Shown here piece after piece: positions 19,223-28,010 of a DNA stretch of 64,000 nucleotides; positions within the stretch are counted from its first letter, which is position 1, and each line of letters starts with the position of its first letter. The notes under the pieces were generated by a model. It searched no databases, was not told the DNA's origin, and saw nothing but the letters and a program-made list of their open reading frames with translations. A program made the translations under genes and the position numbers. Source of the DNA: Clostridium sp. OS1-26 (GTDB lineage Bacteria; Bacillota; Clostridia; Clostridiales; Clostridiaceae); contig NZ_CP133264.1 of NCBI RefSeq assembly GCF_030915445.1, positions 4,187,208 to 4,251,207 on the forward strand, read 5' to 3'.

Positions 19223-19888
19223 TTACATAATTATGTTACGTTTTGGAATTTTCACGCCCCAAATATTACCAGACTCAATATTTATTATTCTATCTCCTAA
19301 TAAACGAGCTTCCTCTGGATTATGAGTAACTAGTATAATATCAATTTTCCATAACTTCTTTAATTGAAGAAATTCTTTATACACAGAATTTTTAGTGTTC
19401 ACATCTAAAGCAGAAAAAGGTTCATCTAAAAGCAGCATTTCAGGTTTTACTGCCAGTGCTCTTGCTAAAGCAGCTCTTTGTTTTTCACCACCAGAGATTT
19501 GATTTGGGTATCTATCTTCAAGATGACAAATATTAAATACATTCAGCAAATAATCTATGTAGTCAGAATCTTTTAGTTTTTTGCATTTAGTTCCAAAGGA
19601 TATATTTTGTTTTATAGTCATGTGAGGAAATAAAGCATAATTCTGAAAAACATATCCAATATTTCTATCTTTAATTTTCATATTTACTTTTTTATTAGAG
19701 GAGAAAATTGTCTTACCATTCATTGTTATAGCTCCCTCGTCAGGAGTTTTAGTTCCACATATACAATCTAGTATTGTTGTTTTCCCTGAGCCTGAAGGAC
19801 CTTGAATAACAAGAACCTCTTTATCAATAGAAAAATTAACATCTAAATTAAAATAATTCATTTTTTTAAATAATTTAACGTCAATCAT
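19223..19888 (-). CDS. modC: molybdate ABC transporter, ATP-binding protein
   Basis: ABC ATPase of 221 residues: Walker A GPSGSGKTT (residues 30-38), Q-loop QNYALFPH, signature ISGGEKQR, Walker B MLLLDEPFSAL and switch histidine ILVTHNPEEA. The C-terminal molybdate-binding MOP domain of E. coli ModC (about 350 residues) is absent, as in many Firmicutes, so no feedback site is present on this subunit. It lies 19 bases after modB. Confidence 0.93.
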   Translation of the reverse strand: MIDVKLFKKMNYFNLDVNFSIDKEVLVIQGPSGSGKTTILDCICGTKTPDEGAITMNGKTIFSSNKKVNMKIKDRNIGYVFQNYALFPHMTIKQNISFGTKCKKLKDSDYIDYLLNVFNICHLEDRYPNQISGGEKQRAALARALAVKPEMLLLDEPFSALDVNTKNSVYKEFLQLKKLWKIDIILVTHNPEEARLLGDRIINIESGNIWGVKIPKRNIIM

Positions 19889-19907
19889 TTATCATTTCCA
19901 CCTTAAA

Positions 19908-20570
19908 CTAATTATTATTCTTTTTCTTTGTCCACATGTTTAGTCCATAAATTAAAGTAAAACTAAATATCAAGACAATAGTGAAAAGTATATTTGCAGT
20001 TTTATTATCTCCACCTTCAACTGCAAAATATATAGCTAGTGGAATTGTCTGTGTTTTGCCAGGAATGTTTCCGGCTACCATAAGTGTAGCTCCAAATTCT
20101 CCTAAAGCTCTGGCAAAAGAAAGAATTGTACCACTAAGTATTCCAGTATAAGCTAAGGGTAAAGTAACTTTAAAGAATACTCTAGCTTCACTGGCACCAA
20201 GAGTTCTAGCAGTATTTTCATATATCTTATCAACGCTCATGAAAGCTGCCTTACAACTTTGATACATTAATGGTAAAGAAACTATATAAGAAGCAATGCA
20301 AGCAGCTGCAGTAGTAAATATTAAATGTACTCCAAAGAGATTATAAAGAACTTCCCCAATAAAGCCTTTTTTCCCTAATAAAATTAGCAAGCCATATCCT
20401 GTTACAGAGGGAGGAAGTACCATTGGTAAAATTATTATAGCTTCTAATATATCCCTGCCTTTAAAATTGTACTTTGTAAGCACTCTTGCTAAGAAGACAC
20501 CAGTAACTAATGTAAAAATTGTTGAAATTAAAGATACTTTTAAAGATATAATTAAAGGACTTAATATCAT
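19908..20570 (-). CDS. modB: molybdate ABC transporter, permease
   Basis: Inner-membrane channel of 220 residues with about five to six helices. The ABC-coupling EAA motif reads ARTLGASEARVFFKVTLPLA, and LGEFGATLMVAGNIPGKTQT is the ModB signature. First gene of the operon, transcribed away from xdhC. The 230-base divergent region is AT-rich; I find no clear ModE-like site. Confidence 0.94.
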   Translation of the reverse strand: MILSPLIISLKVSLISTIFTLVTGVFLARVLTKYNFKGRDILEAIIILPMVLPPSVTGYGLLILLGKKGFIGEVLYNLFGVHLIFTTAAACIASYIVSLPLMYQSCKAAFMSVDKIYENTARTLGASEARVFFKVTLPLAYTGILSGTILSFARALGEFGATLMVAGNIPGKTQTIPLAIYFAVEGGDNKTANILFTIVLIFSFTLIYGLNMWTKKKNNN

Positions 20571-20800
20571 AAAAACGACCTACTTCTGTTTTAATTTAAA
20601 TTGGTTGGGTTTTATAGATTTTGCACATATTTAGTTTAACTTACTAAATATTATATGTAAACAACTACAGTATTATAAAAAATGTTTAAATAATGCGCAA
20701 TGTTCAAAAAATAATCATTAATTTAATTTTACTCATTGGACAATGTGACATAAATATTTTATAGTATAAATATAAAATGTTGTTATTAGAGGTGATATAC

Positions 20801-21847
20801 ATGTTTCAGATATATGATATAGCAAGTGAACTTATAGATAAAAGAGAAAGTTTTGTTTTAGCTACTATTTTAGATAAAAATGGCTCAGCTCCCCGTAGGA
20901 GAGGGTCTAAAATGATAATTAAAAAGGATTACTCGATTATAGGCACCATTGGTGGGGGTTTATTTGAAGCGCTTACAATTAAGTTGTCGAAAGAGGTGTT
21001 TCATAACAGAAAAGCTATAATTAAAAACCTTGATTTGTCAACTGAATGTGGTGGCTCTCTAGAAATTGTATGCGGTGGAGAATTAAAAGTATTAATGGAA
21101 TATATTGATGCTGAGAATAATAATATTGCAGAAATATATAAGCAGTCAGCTAACTTAAGGAAACAGGGAAAAAATTTTTCAATAGTAACAAGAATAGAAA
21201 GTAAGGATGAAATTTTTCATAATAGCTGCAAGTGGATTTGCACTGAAGCTGATTTTTATGGGGAAGAAAGTGATGTAGTCCAGCCAGTATTTCAAAAAAT
21301 TAGAGAAAATTTTAAGGAAGTAGCAATGCAAGTATTTATGGCAAATAACGAAAAATATCTGGTAGAACCTGTATTGAACTATGAAACAATATATCTTTTT
21401 GGTGCTGGGCACGTATCTCAAAAATTAGCAGAAGTTATGAAAATCTTAGATTTTAAAGTTGTAGTCTTAGATGACAGGAGAGAATTTGCTAATAAAGAAA
21501 GATTTAAAACTGCAGATAAAATCATTATACTTTCTAACTTCGACGACATTTTAAAATATGTAGACATAAATGATCAAAGTTATGTAGTCATAATAACAAG
21601 AGGACATGCCTACGATAAAGATATTTTAGCACAAGCCTTAGAAACAGATGCTAAATATATAGGGATGATAGGAAGCAAGACAAAAAGAAGCTTTATCTAC
21701 AGCCAGTTAAAAGATGAAGGATATACTCAGAAGGAATTAGATAGAGTATTTTGTCCTATAGGACTGGAAATTTCGGCGCAAACTCCAGAAGAAATAGCCA
21801 TTAGTATAGCTGCGGAGTTGATAAAAATAAGAAGATGCAGCAAATAA
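20801..21847 (+). CDS. xdhC: XdhC/CoxI family maturation factor for molybdenum hydroxylases
   Basis: Helps insert sulfurated molybdenum cofactor into xanthine-dehydrogenase-type enzymes. The N-terminal XdhC_CoxI domain has LDKNGSAPRRRGSKM and TIGGGLFEAL, with two cysteines in ECGGSLEIVCGG; the C-terminal Rossmann domain starts IYLFGAGHVSQKLAEV and contains GMIGSKTKR. I start at ATG 20801, after GAGGTGAT, giving 348 residues. It is divergent from modBCA and followed 30 bases later by a regulator, which links molybdate uptake to a molybdo-enzyme encoded elsewhere. Some relatives serve selenium-dependent hydroxylases. Confidence 0.88.
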   Translation: MFQIYDIASELIDKRESFVLATILDKNGSAPRRRGSKMIIKKDYSIIGTIGGGLFEALTIKLSKEVFHNRKAIIKNLDLSTECGGSLEIVCGGELKVLMEYIDAENNNIAEIYKQSANLRKQGKNFSIVTRIESKDEIFHNSCKWICTEADFYGEESDVVQPVFQKIRENFKEVAMQVFMANNEKYLVEPVLNYETIYLFGAGHVSQKLAEVMKILDFKVVVLDDRREFANKERFKTADKIIILSNFDDILKYVDINDQSYVVIITRGHAYDKDILAQALETDAKYIGMIGSKTKRSFIYSQLKDEGYTQKELDRVFCPIGLEISAQTPEEIAISIAAELIKIRRCSK

Positions 21848-21877
21848 AGTTAATACTTTGTAAAAGGAGTAATAAAA

Positions 21878-23755
21878 GTGATTAAAGAATCAGATATTAA
21901 AAATTCTCATGAAAGATGCAGAAATATTGGCATTGATACTGAACAAGTTTTTAGTAAAAAGATACTAGATGAAATAGAGCTTAATATTAAATATGTAATT
22001 AATAGAGAATTAATTGTAAATGTTTTGCCTTATGTAGAGGATTTGGTTAAATACTCAGAGTGTAATGAATTTTTTTATGTACTTACAGACTGTGATGGAT
22101 GCATACTAAGCGTTATTGGTGATGATAAGATAGTTGCTGATATTTCTGATATGAAAATAATACCTGGTGCATATATGAATGAAGAAAATGTCGGAACAAA
22201 CTCTATAAGTATGGCAATAAAAAATAGATGTCCTGCAATGATTTCATCATCAGAACACTTTATTAAAGCTTATAGTAAATGGACATCATTTGCTGCTCCT
22301 ATAAAAGATAACAATGGTTTAATAATAGGAATTCTAAGCATTGTGGGGAGTTCAATGCAGTTTCATCCTCATACCATAGGTATGATTATGTCTTCATGCA
22401 GATCTATTGAGAAAATGATTGAGATTCAAAGATTAAACAAGATTCAATACGTAATAGATAAACGCACAAAAACAGTTTTTGATGCAATCCCAAAAGCTTT
22501 AATTATATCTGATATAGAGGGAAAAGTAAGAACTTATAATAAAAAAGCTTTAGAAATATTCAGAGCTACAGGGGAGGAATTAAAATCATTAAAGGTTAAG
22601 GAGGTTGTGAAGGACTGGGATAACATAATAAAAGAAATATACTTAAGTAAAAGTGTTTCAATGGAAGTAAGTATATTAAATAATTCTAAATATAGGTTAA
22701 TGGCAAAGCCAATATATAATACAGAAGACAACATAATTGAGATAGTATACATTTTTGAAGAGTTGAGCAAAAGCAGAAATTTTAGTGACAAATTCAAAAA
22801 CTATCAAGCTTTTTATACCTTTGATAAAATAATTAGCGAAGACGAGAGTATTACTAGTACAATTGAATATGCTAAAAAGATATCTAATAATAAAGGAACA
22901 GTACTTATTACAGGAGAAAATGGAACAGGTAAAAATTTATTTGCGGAATGTATTCACAACTACAGTAGTAGAATGGATGGTCCTTTTGTAAAAGTAAATT
23001 GTAGCTCAATTCTCAAACCACTTATTGAATCAGAGCTCTTTGGATATGAATATGAAGATACAGTAAGTGGCAAAAAGGAAGTTAATCCAGGAAAGCTTGA
23101 ACTAGCTGATGGTGGTACTATATTTATTGAAGAGGTAGGAGATTTATCAATAAATGCTCAAACAAAAATACTTAAAATGATTCAGGAAGGTATTATAACT
23201 AGAGTTGGCAGCAATATACCTATACCAGTAGACGTAAGAATTATAGCAGCAAGCAGTAAAAATTTAAAGGAAGAAGTTGAAAAAGGAAATTTAAGAAAAG
23301 ATCTATTTTATCGTTTAAATGTTCTGCCTATTTATCTTCTACCACTTAGGAGCAGGAAAAAGGATATATCTGTTCTTATTGAACATTTTATGAAGATAGA
23401 ATCTCAAAAATGCAATAAGAATAATATTATTATACCTCAAGAATATATGATGAAAATGCTTAGTTATAATTGGCCAGATAACGTTGAAGAATTAAAAAAT
23501 ATAGTTAAACTTATTGTAGATACGGAAATGATGCCAATAGACTATTTTAACGAAAAAAATTGTGAAATAGTAAAACTATTAGATTTAAATAAAGAGCATT
23601 TAAAGTTTGACTATATAGAAAAACAGCATATTTTAAAGGTTTTAAAAATATTTAAAGGTAATATTACCCACGCTGCAGAAATACTTGGAATGCAGCGGAA
23701 CACTCTATATAATAAAATAAAAAAGCATGAGATTAGCATATCCAATTTAGACTAA
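21878..23755 (+). CDS. AcoR-like AAA+ regulator lacking the GAFTGA loop
   Basis: A 625-residue regulator laid out as an N-terminal GAF-like sensor (about 55-185), PAS domain (200-300), AAA+ domain (310-555) and C-terminal FIS-type helix-turn-helix (NITHAAEILGMQRNTLYNKI). Walker A is GENGTGKN. Normally ESELFGHEKGAFTGA follows; here the loop reads ESELFGYEYEDTVSGKKE, so the sigma-54 contact is missing. Walker B ends IEEV instead of LDEI. It may therefore repress or act without sigma-54. It starts GTG 21878 after AAAGGAG, 30 bases downstream of xdhC, and probably controls molybdo-enzyme genes. Confidence 0.88.
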   Translation: MIKESDIKNSHERCRNIGIDTEQVFSKKILDEIELNIKYVINRELIVNVLPYVEDLVKYSECNEFFYVLTDCDGCILSVIGDDKIVADISDMKIIPGAYMNEENVGTNSISMAIKNRCPAMISSSEHFIKAYSKWTSFAAPIKDNNGLIIGILSIVGSSMQFHPHTIGMIMSSCRSIEKMIEIQRLNKIQYVIDKRTKTVFDAIPKALIISDIEGKVRTYNKKALEIFRATGEELKSLKVKEVVKDWDNIIKEIYLSKSVSMEVSILNNSKYRLMAKPIYNTEDNIIEIVYIFEELSKSRNFSDKFKNYQAFYTFDKIISEDESITSTIEYAKKISNNKGTVLITGENGTGKNLFAECIHNYSSRMDGPFVKVNCSSILKPLIESELFGYEYEDTVSGKKEVNPGKLELADGGTIFIEEVGDLSINAQTKILKMIQEGIITRVGSNIPIPVDVRIIAASSKNLKEEVEKGNLRKDLFYRLNVLPIYLLPLRSRKKDISVLIEHFMKIESQKCNKNNIIIPQEYMMKMLSYNWPDNVEELKNIVKLIVDTEMMPIDYFNEKNCEIVKLLDLNKEHLKFDYIEKQHILKVLKIFKGNITHAAEILGMQRNTLYNKIKKHEISISNLD

Positions 23756-23829
23756 TAAATCTTTTAAGTGAATTTTAGAATATAGAGTTAAAAGACCGAA
23801 AATTAGCATAATTTGATATAAAAAATATA

Positions 23830-23858
23830 TTGATTTTTATTAAAGTATCATTTATAAT
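23830..23858 (+). promoter_or_regulatory. promoter P1 of the sulfate assimilation leader
   Basis: TTGATT (23830-23835), 17-base spacer, TATAAT (23853-23858), about 30 bases ahead of the cysteine T-box. Confidence 0.75.
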
Positions 23859-23889
23859 CTAATTAAAATCCAATTAAGCATATTGGAAT

Positions 23890-24158
23890 TATAAGAATAA
23901 ATGCTGTGAATAGGAAAAGTAAGTTATATGGATCAGACAGAGAGAGGCTCCTTGGTTGAGAGAGCTTTATGTGCAAATATATCTGAAGTGCCCCTATGAG
24001 CATAAAACCGAAATTAGTAGGCTTTTACGGAATCTCCCGTTACAGAGATATGGTATGTCAGTATCAGAATAAAGATGGACATTTTTTGTCTAACCAGAGT
24101 GGGACCGCGGAAGTTAACCTTCTGCCTCTGAATTTTTTCAGAGGCAGAGGGTTTTTTT
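23890..24158 (+). ncRNA. cysteine-specific T-box leader
   Basis: T-box layout: Stem I with AGGAAAAGTAAG and AGAGAGGCTCCTTGG, then CTGAAGTGCCCCTATGAGC. Aligned on GAAG...CCCTA with the leader at 7.3 kb, the specifier is TGC (23989-23991), a cysteine codon. The T-box AGAGTGGGACCGCGGAAG is at 24097-24114, and the terminator CCTTCTGCCTCTG / CAGAGGCAGAGGG with seven T ends at 24157. Uncharged tRNA-Cys should open the downstream sulfate assimilation operon. Confidence 0.9.
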
Positions 24159-24176
24159 ATTACTTAAAAGTAAGTA

Positions 24177-24205
24177 TTGACAGATAAGTATTATTAAATT
24201 ATACT
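24177..24205 (+). promoter_or_regulatory. promoter P2, between the T-box and the SAM riboswitch
   Basis: TTGACA (24177-24182), 17-base spacer, TATACT (24200-24205). It lies after the T-box terminator and about 20 bases before the SAM-I aptamer, so the aptamer can be transcribed without passing the T-box. Confidence 0.8.
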
Positions 24206-24225
24206 ATGGCTTAGATAATTTAATA

Positions 24226-24328
24226 ATATTTATCAAGAGTGGACGAGAGATTGGCTTGATGACTCCACAGCAACCTGCTAGTGTAAGGTGCTAATACCAA
24301 CAAAGCAAAAGCTTTGGGTGATAAAGAT
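24226..24328 (+). ncRNA. SAM-I (S-box) riboswitch
   Basis: The P1 stem TTTATC / GATAAA (24229-24234 with 24320-24325) encloses the S-box core CAAGAGTGG, TTGGCTTGATGACTCCACAGCAACCT and AAGGTGCTAATACCAAC, all in the canonical order. A terminator follows at 24345. High SAM should stop the sulfur operon. Confidence 0.95.
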
Positions 24329-24344
24329 TGGTTGGTTTGTACAA

Positions 24345-24385
24345 AACCTCTTTATGCGTCTAAGGCATAAGGAGGTTTTTTATTT
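24345..24385 (+). terminator. SAM riboswitch terminator
   Basis: Stem CCTCTTTATGC / GCATAAGGAGG with loop GTCTAAG, then TTTTTTATTTT. Confidence 0.92.
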
Positions 24386-24429
24386 TAAATAAAAAAATTT
24401 ATAAAACAATTTTAAAGGAGGAATTAAAA

Positions 24430-24567
24430 TTGCAGTGCAAAGAAAAAAGTATCAGAAAAAATACTATAGTGGGAGATTTACTAACTCCTATAAAATCTTT
24501 AAAAATTAGTTATAGTAATCTAATAAGGAAGTTAAATAATTATTTTTATAAACAAGTAATTATTTAA
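24430..24567 (+). CDS. 45-residue ORF in the sulfur operon leader
   Basis: TTG 24430 lies exactly eight bases after GGAGG (24417-24421), a better ribosome site than many genes here. The ORF encodes 45 residues, starting MQCKEKSIRKNTIVGDLLTP and ending at TAA 24565. It is basic, has one cysteine codon at position 3, and shows no domain that I recognise. Its last codons run through a hairpin (AAGTTAAATAATTA / TAATTATTTAACTT). It could be a leader peptide whose translation affects the fold at 24571-24630, or a small protein of the operon. Confidence 0.5.
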   Translation: MQCKEKSIRKNTIVGDLLTPIKSLKISYSNLIRKLNNYFYKQVII

Positions 24568-24570
24568 CTT

Positions 24571-24630
24571 GCTGCTTAACCAATAGGTAAGGATATGTAA
24601 TATAGAAGAGTAAAGATATCCAGCAGCAGC
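24571..24630 (+). ncRNA. three-way-junction-like fold ahead of the sulfite reductase gene
   Basis: GCTGCT (24571-24576) can pair with AGCAGC (24622-24627), enclosing a small ACC/GGT hairpin and a GGATAT / ATATCC hairpin. It sits 27 bases before the ribosome site of the reductase gene. It matches no riboswitch class I know. Confidence 0.45.
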
Positions 24631-24669
24631 CATTTTACAGAAATAGAAAGAGATTTGGAGGCACTAAGT

Positions 24670-26292
24670 ATGGAAACTTTAGAAAGAATAAAACAGGAAA
24701 TTAAATTTTATAAAAGCAAGATAACTGATTATAAAAATGGCAATATTGATCCTAATATTAAAGGCATAAGATCTGTTATGGGCGTTTATGCAGAGCGAGA
24801 GAAAGAAAAATATATGCTTAGAATAAAAACTCCTGCTGGTATAATTACTGCTGATCAGCTTCAGGCTGTAAGCAAAATTGCTGATAAGTACTCCCATGGG
24901 AAAATACATTTTACAACAAGACAGGATATCCAATTTCATGCAGTAGAATTAGAAAATACGGCAAACATTATGGAGGAGCTTTTAGAGATAGGGATAAATT
25001 CCTTAGGAGCAGGTGGAAATTCAGCAAGAAATGTGGCATGTTCACCGCTTGCAGGTGTAGATAAAGATGAAATTTTTGATGTTACTCCCTATGCCGTGGA
25101 GACTGCAGAGCATTTATTAAAAGATCCGTCAACAATTAAACTACCAAGAAAATATAAAGTTTCATTTTCAAACAACAATTTTGATACTGCTTATGCTACA
25201 ATAGCAGACTTAGGATTTGTTGCAAAAGTTAAGGATGGTAAAAAAGGATTCGAAGTCTATGGAGCAGGGGGATTAGGAGGTTCATCTACAGCATCATTAA
25301 AAATAGAGGACTTCATTGATGAAAAAGATGTTCTCTACTATGTTCAAGCAATGAAGGAACTTTTTGAAGCTGAAGGAGATAGAGAAAACAGAAGTAAAGC
25401 AAGAATAAGATTTATTCGCTATAGACTAGGTGAAGATAAATTTAAAGAACTGCTCAAATATTATGTGAATAAAGCTAAAGATCAATTAAATCTAAATTTA
25501 ATTATAAAAGAAGTAAATAAAGAATATGAACATGAGGATGGTAATCCTAGTATATCAAGCAGGTTAGTCATAGAACAAAAGCAAAAGGGATATTATTCAG
25601 TTTATATTCATCCTAAAAATGGATACATTACAACAGAGAATTTAAATAAAGTATTAAATTATATTAGAGATTTAAGGTACGACACTTCTATAAGGCTTAC
25701 AAATACTCAAGGCCTTTATATAAGAGATATAAAGGGTAAGGATGTAGATAAGCTGTTAGAAATTGTGTATTCATTTGCAACACAATTAGAAATAGAAAGC
25801 ACTATATCTTGTGTAGGAGTAACAGTTTGTGGAACTGGCCTATGCAATTCTCAAGGTCTATCAAATGCAATATATGAGAGATTTTTAAATGTACCTGAAG
25901 ACATAAAGAAACTTTTACCTAAGATATTTATTTCAGGATGTCCTAACTCCTGCGGACAGCACCAGATTGGACAAATAGGATTTACAGGCAAAGCTGTCAG
26001 AGGTGAAGAAGGAATGGTTCCATCATATAAACTTTATTGCGGTGGCACTTTAGGAGTTGACAAAACTAAACTAGGTGAAGCAAAAGGAGAAATTCCTGCC
26101 AAGAAGGTTCCAGAATTTTTATATGAATTAGCACTTCTAGCTTATGAATATAAAAATGAGAATTTTGATGGGTTCATAAAAGAGCAGTGGATAAAGGTAG
26201 AGGAACTGATCAGGAAGTTTGAAATTATAGATAGGGACTCAAAGCTTTATTATGATTTTAATTCCGATGTCAAGTTTTTATCTAAAAAATAA
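24670..26292 (+). CDS. ferredoxin-type nitrite/sulfite reductase
   Basis: Siroheme and 4Fe-4S enzyme reducing sulfite to sulfide with six electrons. Two ferrite-reductase repeats are present. The cluster/siroheme cysteines follow C-x5-C (381, 387 in SCVGVTVCG) and C-x3-C (424, 428 in GCPNSCG). FTTRQDIQFH near the start and LTNTQGLYI in the second repeat are siroheme-contacting segments. I start at ATG 24670, eight bases after GGAGG (24657-24661), giving 540 residues. It is first in the sulfate assimilation operon and downstream of the Cys T-box and SAM-I switch, so sulfite rather than nitrite is the likely substrate. Confidence 0.93.
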   Translation: METLERIKQEIKFYKSKITDYKNGNIDPNIKGIRSVMGVYAEREKEKYMLRIKTPAGIITADQLQAVSKIADKYSHGKIHFTTRQDIQFHAVELENTANIMEELLEIGINSLGAGGNSARNVACSPLAGVDKDEIFDVTPYAVETAEHLLKDPSTIKLPRKYKVSFSNNNFDTAYATIADLGFVAKVKDGKKGFEVYGAGGLGGSSTASLKIEDFIDEKDVLYYVQAMKELFEAEGDRENRSKARIRFIRYRLGEDKFKELLKYYVNKAKDQLNLNLIIKEVNKEYEHEDGNPSISSRLVIEQKQKGYYSVYIHPKNGYITTENLNKVLNYIRDLRYDTSIRLTNTQGLYIRDIKGKDVDKLLEIVYSFATQLEIESTISCVGVTVCGTGLCNSQGLSNAIYERFLNVPEDIKKLLPKIFISGCPNSCGQHQIGQIGFTGKAVRGEEGMVPSYKLYCGGTLGVDKTKLGEAKGEIPAKKVPEFLYELALLAYEYKNENFDGFIKEQWIKVEELIRKFEIIDRDSKLYYDFNSDVKFLSKK

Positions 26293-26315
26293 TTTAGTTA
26301 GGAAGCAGGGTTTTT

Positions 26316-26924
26316 ATGAAAACAAATAAGTCTAATAATATAGTGTGGCATAGTTTAAGTATTGAAAGAGAGCATAGAGAAGAGCTGTTAAATCAAAAAG
26401 GTTTATTAATCTGGTTTACCGGACTCTCTGGCTCAGGCAAATCAACTATTGCTGATGCTTTAAATAAAGAATTGTATAGAAGAAGCTATCTGACTTATAT
26501 GCTTGATGGTGATAACTTAAGGCATAGGTTAAATGCTGATTTAGGTTTTTCTAGAGAAGATAGAATAGAAAATATTAGAAGAGTAAGAGAGCTCTCAGGG
26601 CTCTTTGTAGATGCAGGTATTATAACAATCACAACCTTTATATCACCTTTTAAGGAAGATAGACAAAAGGTAAGAGATTTAGTAAAGGATAGATTTATAG
26701 AGGTTTTTATAGATTGCGACTTGGAGATATGTAAGCAAAGGGATCCTAAAGGCTTATATAAAAAAGCAAGAGAAGGAAAAATAAAGGATTTTACTGGTAT
26801 AGATTCAGTATATGAAAAACCAGAAAATGCAGAGATAACAATATACTCACATAAGCAATCTATAGATGAATGTGTAAAAAAAATAATAGCATACTTAGAG
26901 GATAATAAGTATCTCATAAAGTAA
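26316..26924 (+). CDS. cysC: adenylylsulfate (APS) kinase
   Basis: Phosphorylates APS to PAPS. Walker A GLSGSGKST is at residues 36-44, followed by LDGDNLRHRLNADLGFSREDR and a DAGIITITTFISPF segment, all conserved catalytic parts. Full length at 202 residues. It lies 23 bases after the reductase gene. In an operon that already reduces APS directly (aprAB), PAPS may serve sulfation or side reactions, and CysQ downstream would clear the PAP formed. It is the intact kinase; the fused one at the end of cysN is degenerate. Confidence 0.95.
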   Translation: MKTNKSNNIVWHSLSIEREHREELLNQKGLLIWFTGLSGSGKSTIADALNKELYRRSYLTYMLDGDNLRHRLNADLGFSREDRIENIRRVRELSGLFVDAGIITITTFISPFKEDRQKVRDLVKDRFIEVFIDCDLEICKQRDPKGLYKKAREGKIKDFTGIDSVYEKPENAEITIYSHKQSIDECVKKIIAYLEDNKYLIK

Positions 26925-26950
26925 AAATTAATTTTATAGGGGGATAAAAA

Positions 26951-27994
26951 ATGAAACTTAAAAATATAGGTATTTATCTTATAGCTATTATTGCAGCTGT
27001 AAGTTTTATAGGATGTTCTTCAGATAAGAGTAGCAATAAGAACAGTGGTGAAAATACAAAAATCAGAGTTGGATTTTTCCCTAATATAACACACTCACAA
27101 GCACTGGTTGGTAAAAATCAAGGACAATTTCAAAAATTATTAGGAGATAAATATCCTATTGAATGGAAACAATTTAATGCAGGTCCAGCGGAAATTGAGG
27201 CCCTTCTTGCTGGAGAATTAGACATGGGATATATAGGACCGGGTCCTGCTATAAATGGATATACAAAATCTAAAGGTGAAATACAGATTGTTGGAGGAGC
27301 ATCAGATGCAGGAGCAGTGTTAGTTGCTAGAAAAGATGCTGATATTAAAGAAGTTAAAGACCTACAAGGAAAAAAAGTGGCTATTCCTCAGTTTGGAAAT
27401 ACTCAAGATTTATCATTAAGAGCGTTATTGAAAGAAAATGAACTTAAGGATAAAACAAAAGGTGGAACTGTTGAAATAGTTCAAGCTGAAAATCCAGATA
27501 TAAAAACTTTATTAGATCAAAGCAGAATTGATGCTGCCTTAGTTCCAGAACCATGGGGTTCAAGGCTTGAAAAAGAGATAGGAGCCAAATTAGTTCTTGA
27601 CTACAATAAGGTTTGGAGAGAAGGACAGTATTCAACAGCAGTTATTGTGGCAAGAAAGGACTTTATAAAAAAGCATCCAGAGGTAGTTGAAAAGTTTTTA
27701 AAGGCTCATATTGATATAACAGATTATATAAATAAAGACAATGAAGGCGCAAAAAGTGCTATAAATGATGAACTTAGCAAATTAACAAAAAAGCCTCTTC
27801 CAAAAGAAGTTTTGGATAGTTCCTTTAAAAGAGTTGTAGTAACTAATAATCCAGAAATAAAATCTATTGAGGAAATGGTAGACTTGTCAGTTGACGTTGG
27901 ATTCTTAAGAGAAAAACCAGATTTAAAGAATTTATTTAGCCTAGATATACTAAATAAAGTTCTTAAGGAAAATGGAAAGCAGGAAATAAAATAA
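26951..27994 (+). CDS. ssuA: ABC transporter substrate-binding lipoprotein (SsuA/TauA-like)
   Basis: Lipoprotein with signal peptide ending VSFIGC; the lipidated cysteine is residue 22. The mature part starts IRVGFFPNITHSQALVG and includes MGYIGPGPAINGY and AALVPEPWGSRLEKE, the pattern of nitrate/sulfonate/taurine-binding proteins. 347 residues. It is followed by an ATPase and a permease, making one importer. Sulfonate use normally needs an oxygen-dependent monooxygenase that is absent here, so sulfate or another oxyanion is a fair alternative substrate. Confidence 0.88.
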   Translation: MKLKNIGIYLIAIIAAVSFIGCSSDKSSNKNSGENTKIRVGFFPNITHSQALVGKNQGQFQKLLGDKYPIEWKQFNAGPAEIEALLAGELDMGYIGPGPAINGYTKSKGEIQIVGGASDAGAVLVARKDADIKEVKDLQGKKVAIPQFGNTQDLSLRALLKENELKDKTKGGTVEIVQAENPDIKTLLDQSRIDAALVPEPWGSRLEKEIGAKLVLDYNKVWREGQYSTAVIVARKDFIKKHPEVVEKFLKAHIDITDYINKDNEGAKSAINDELSKLTKKPLPKEVLDSSFKRVVVTNNPEIKSIEEMVDLSVDVGFLREKPDLKNLFSLDILNKVLKENGKQEIK

Positions 27995-28010
27995 GAAAGA
28001 GGTAGTTAAT

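Noticed and set aside
20571..20776. Sigma-54 (-24/-12) promoter between modB and xdhC
   Set aside because: GG and GC pairs with the required ten-base spacing are not present; the candidates have 14-base spacing.
23996..24187. 63-residue plus ORF inside the Cys T-box
   Set aside because: It covers conserved T-box structure and the terminator; not coding.
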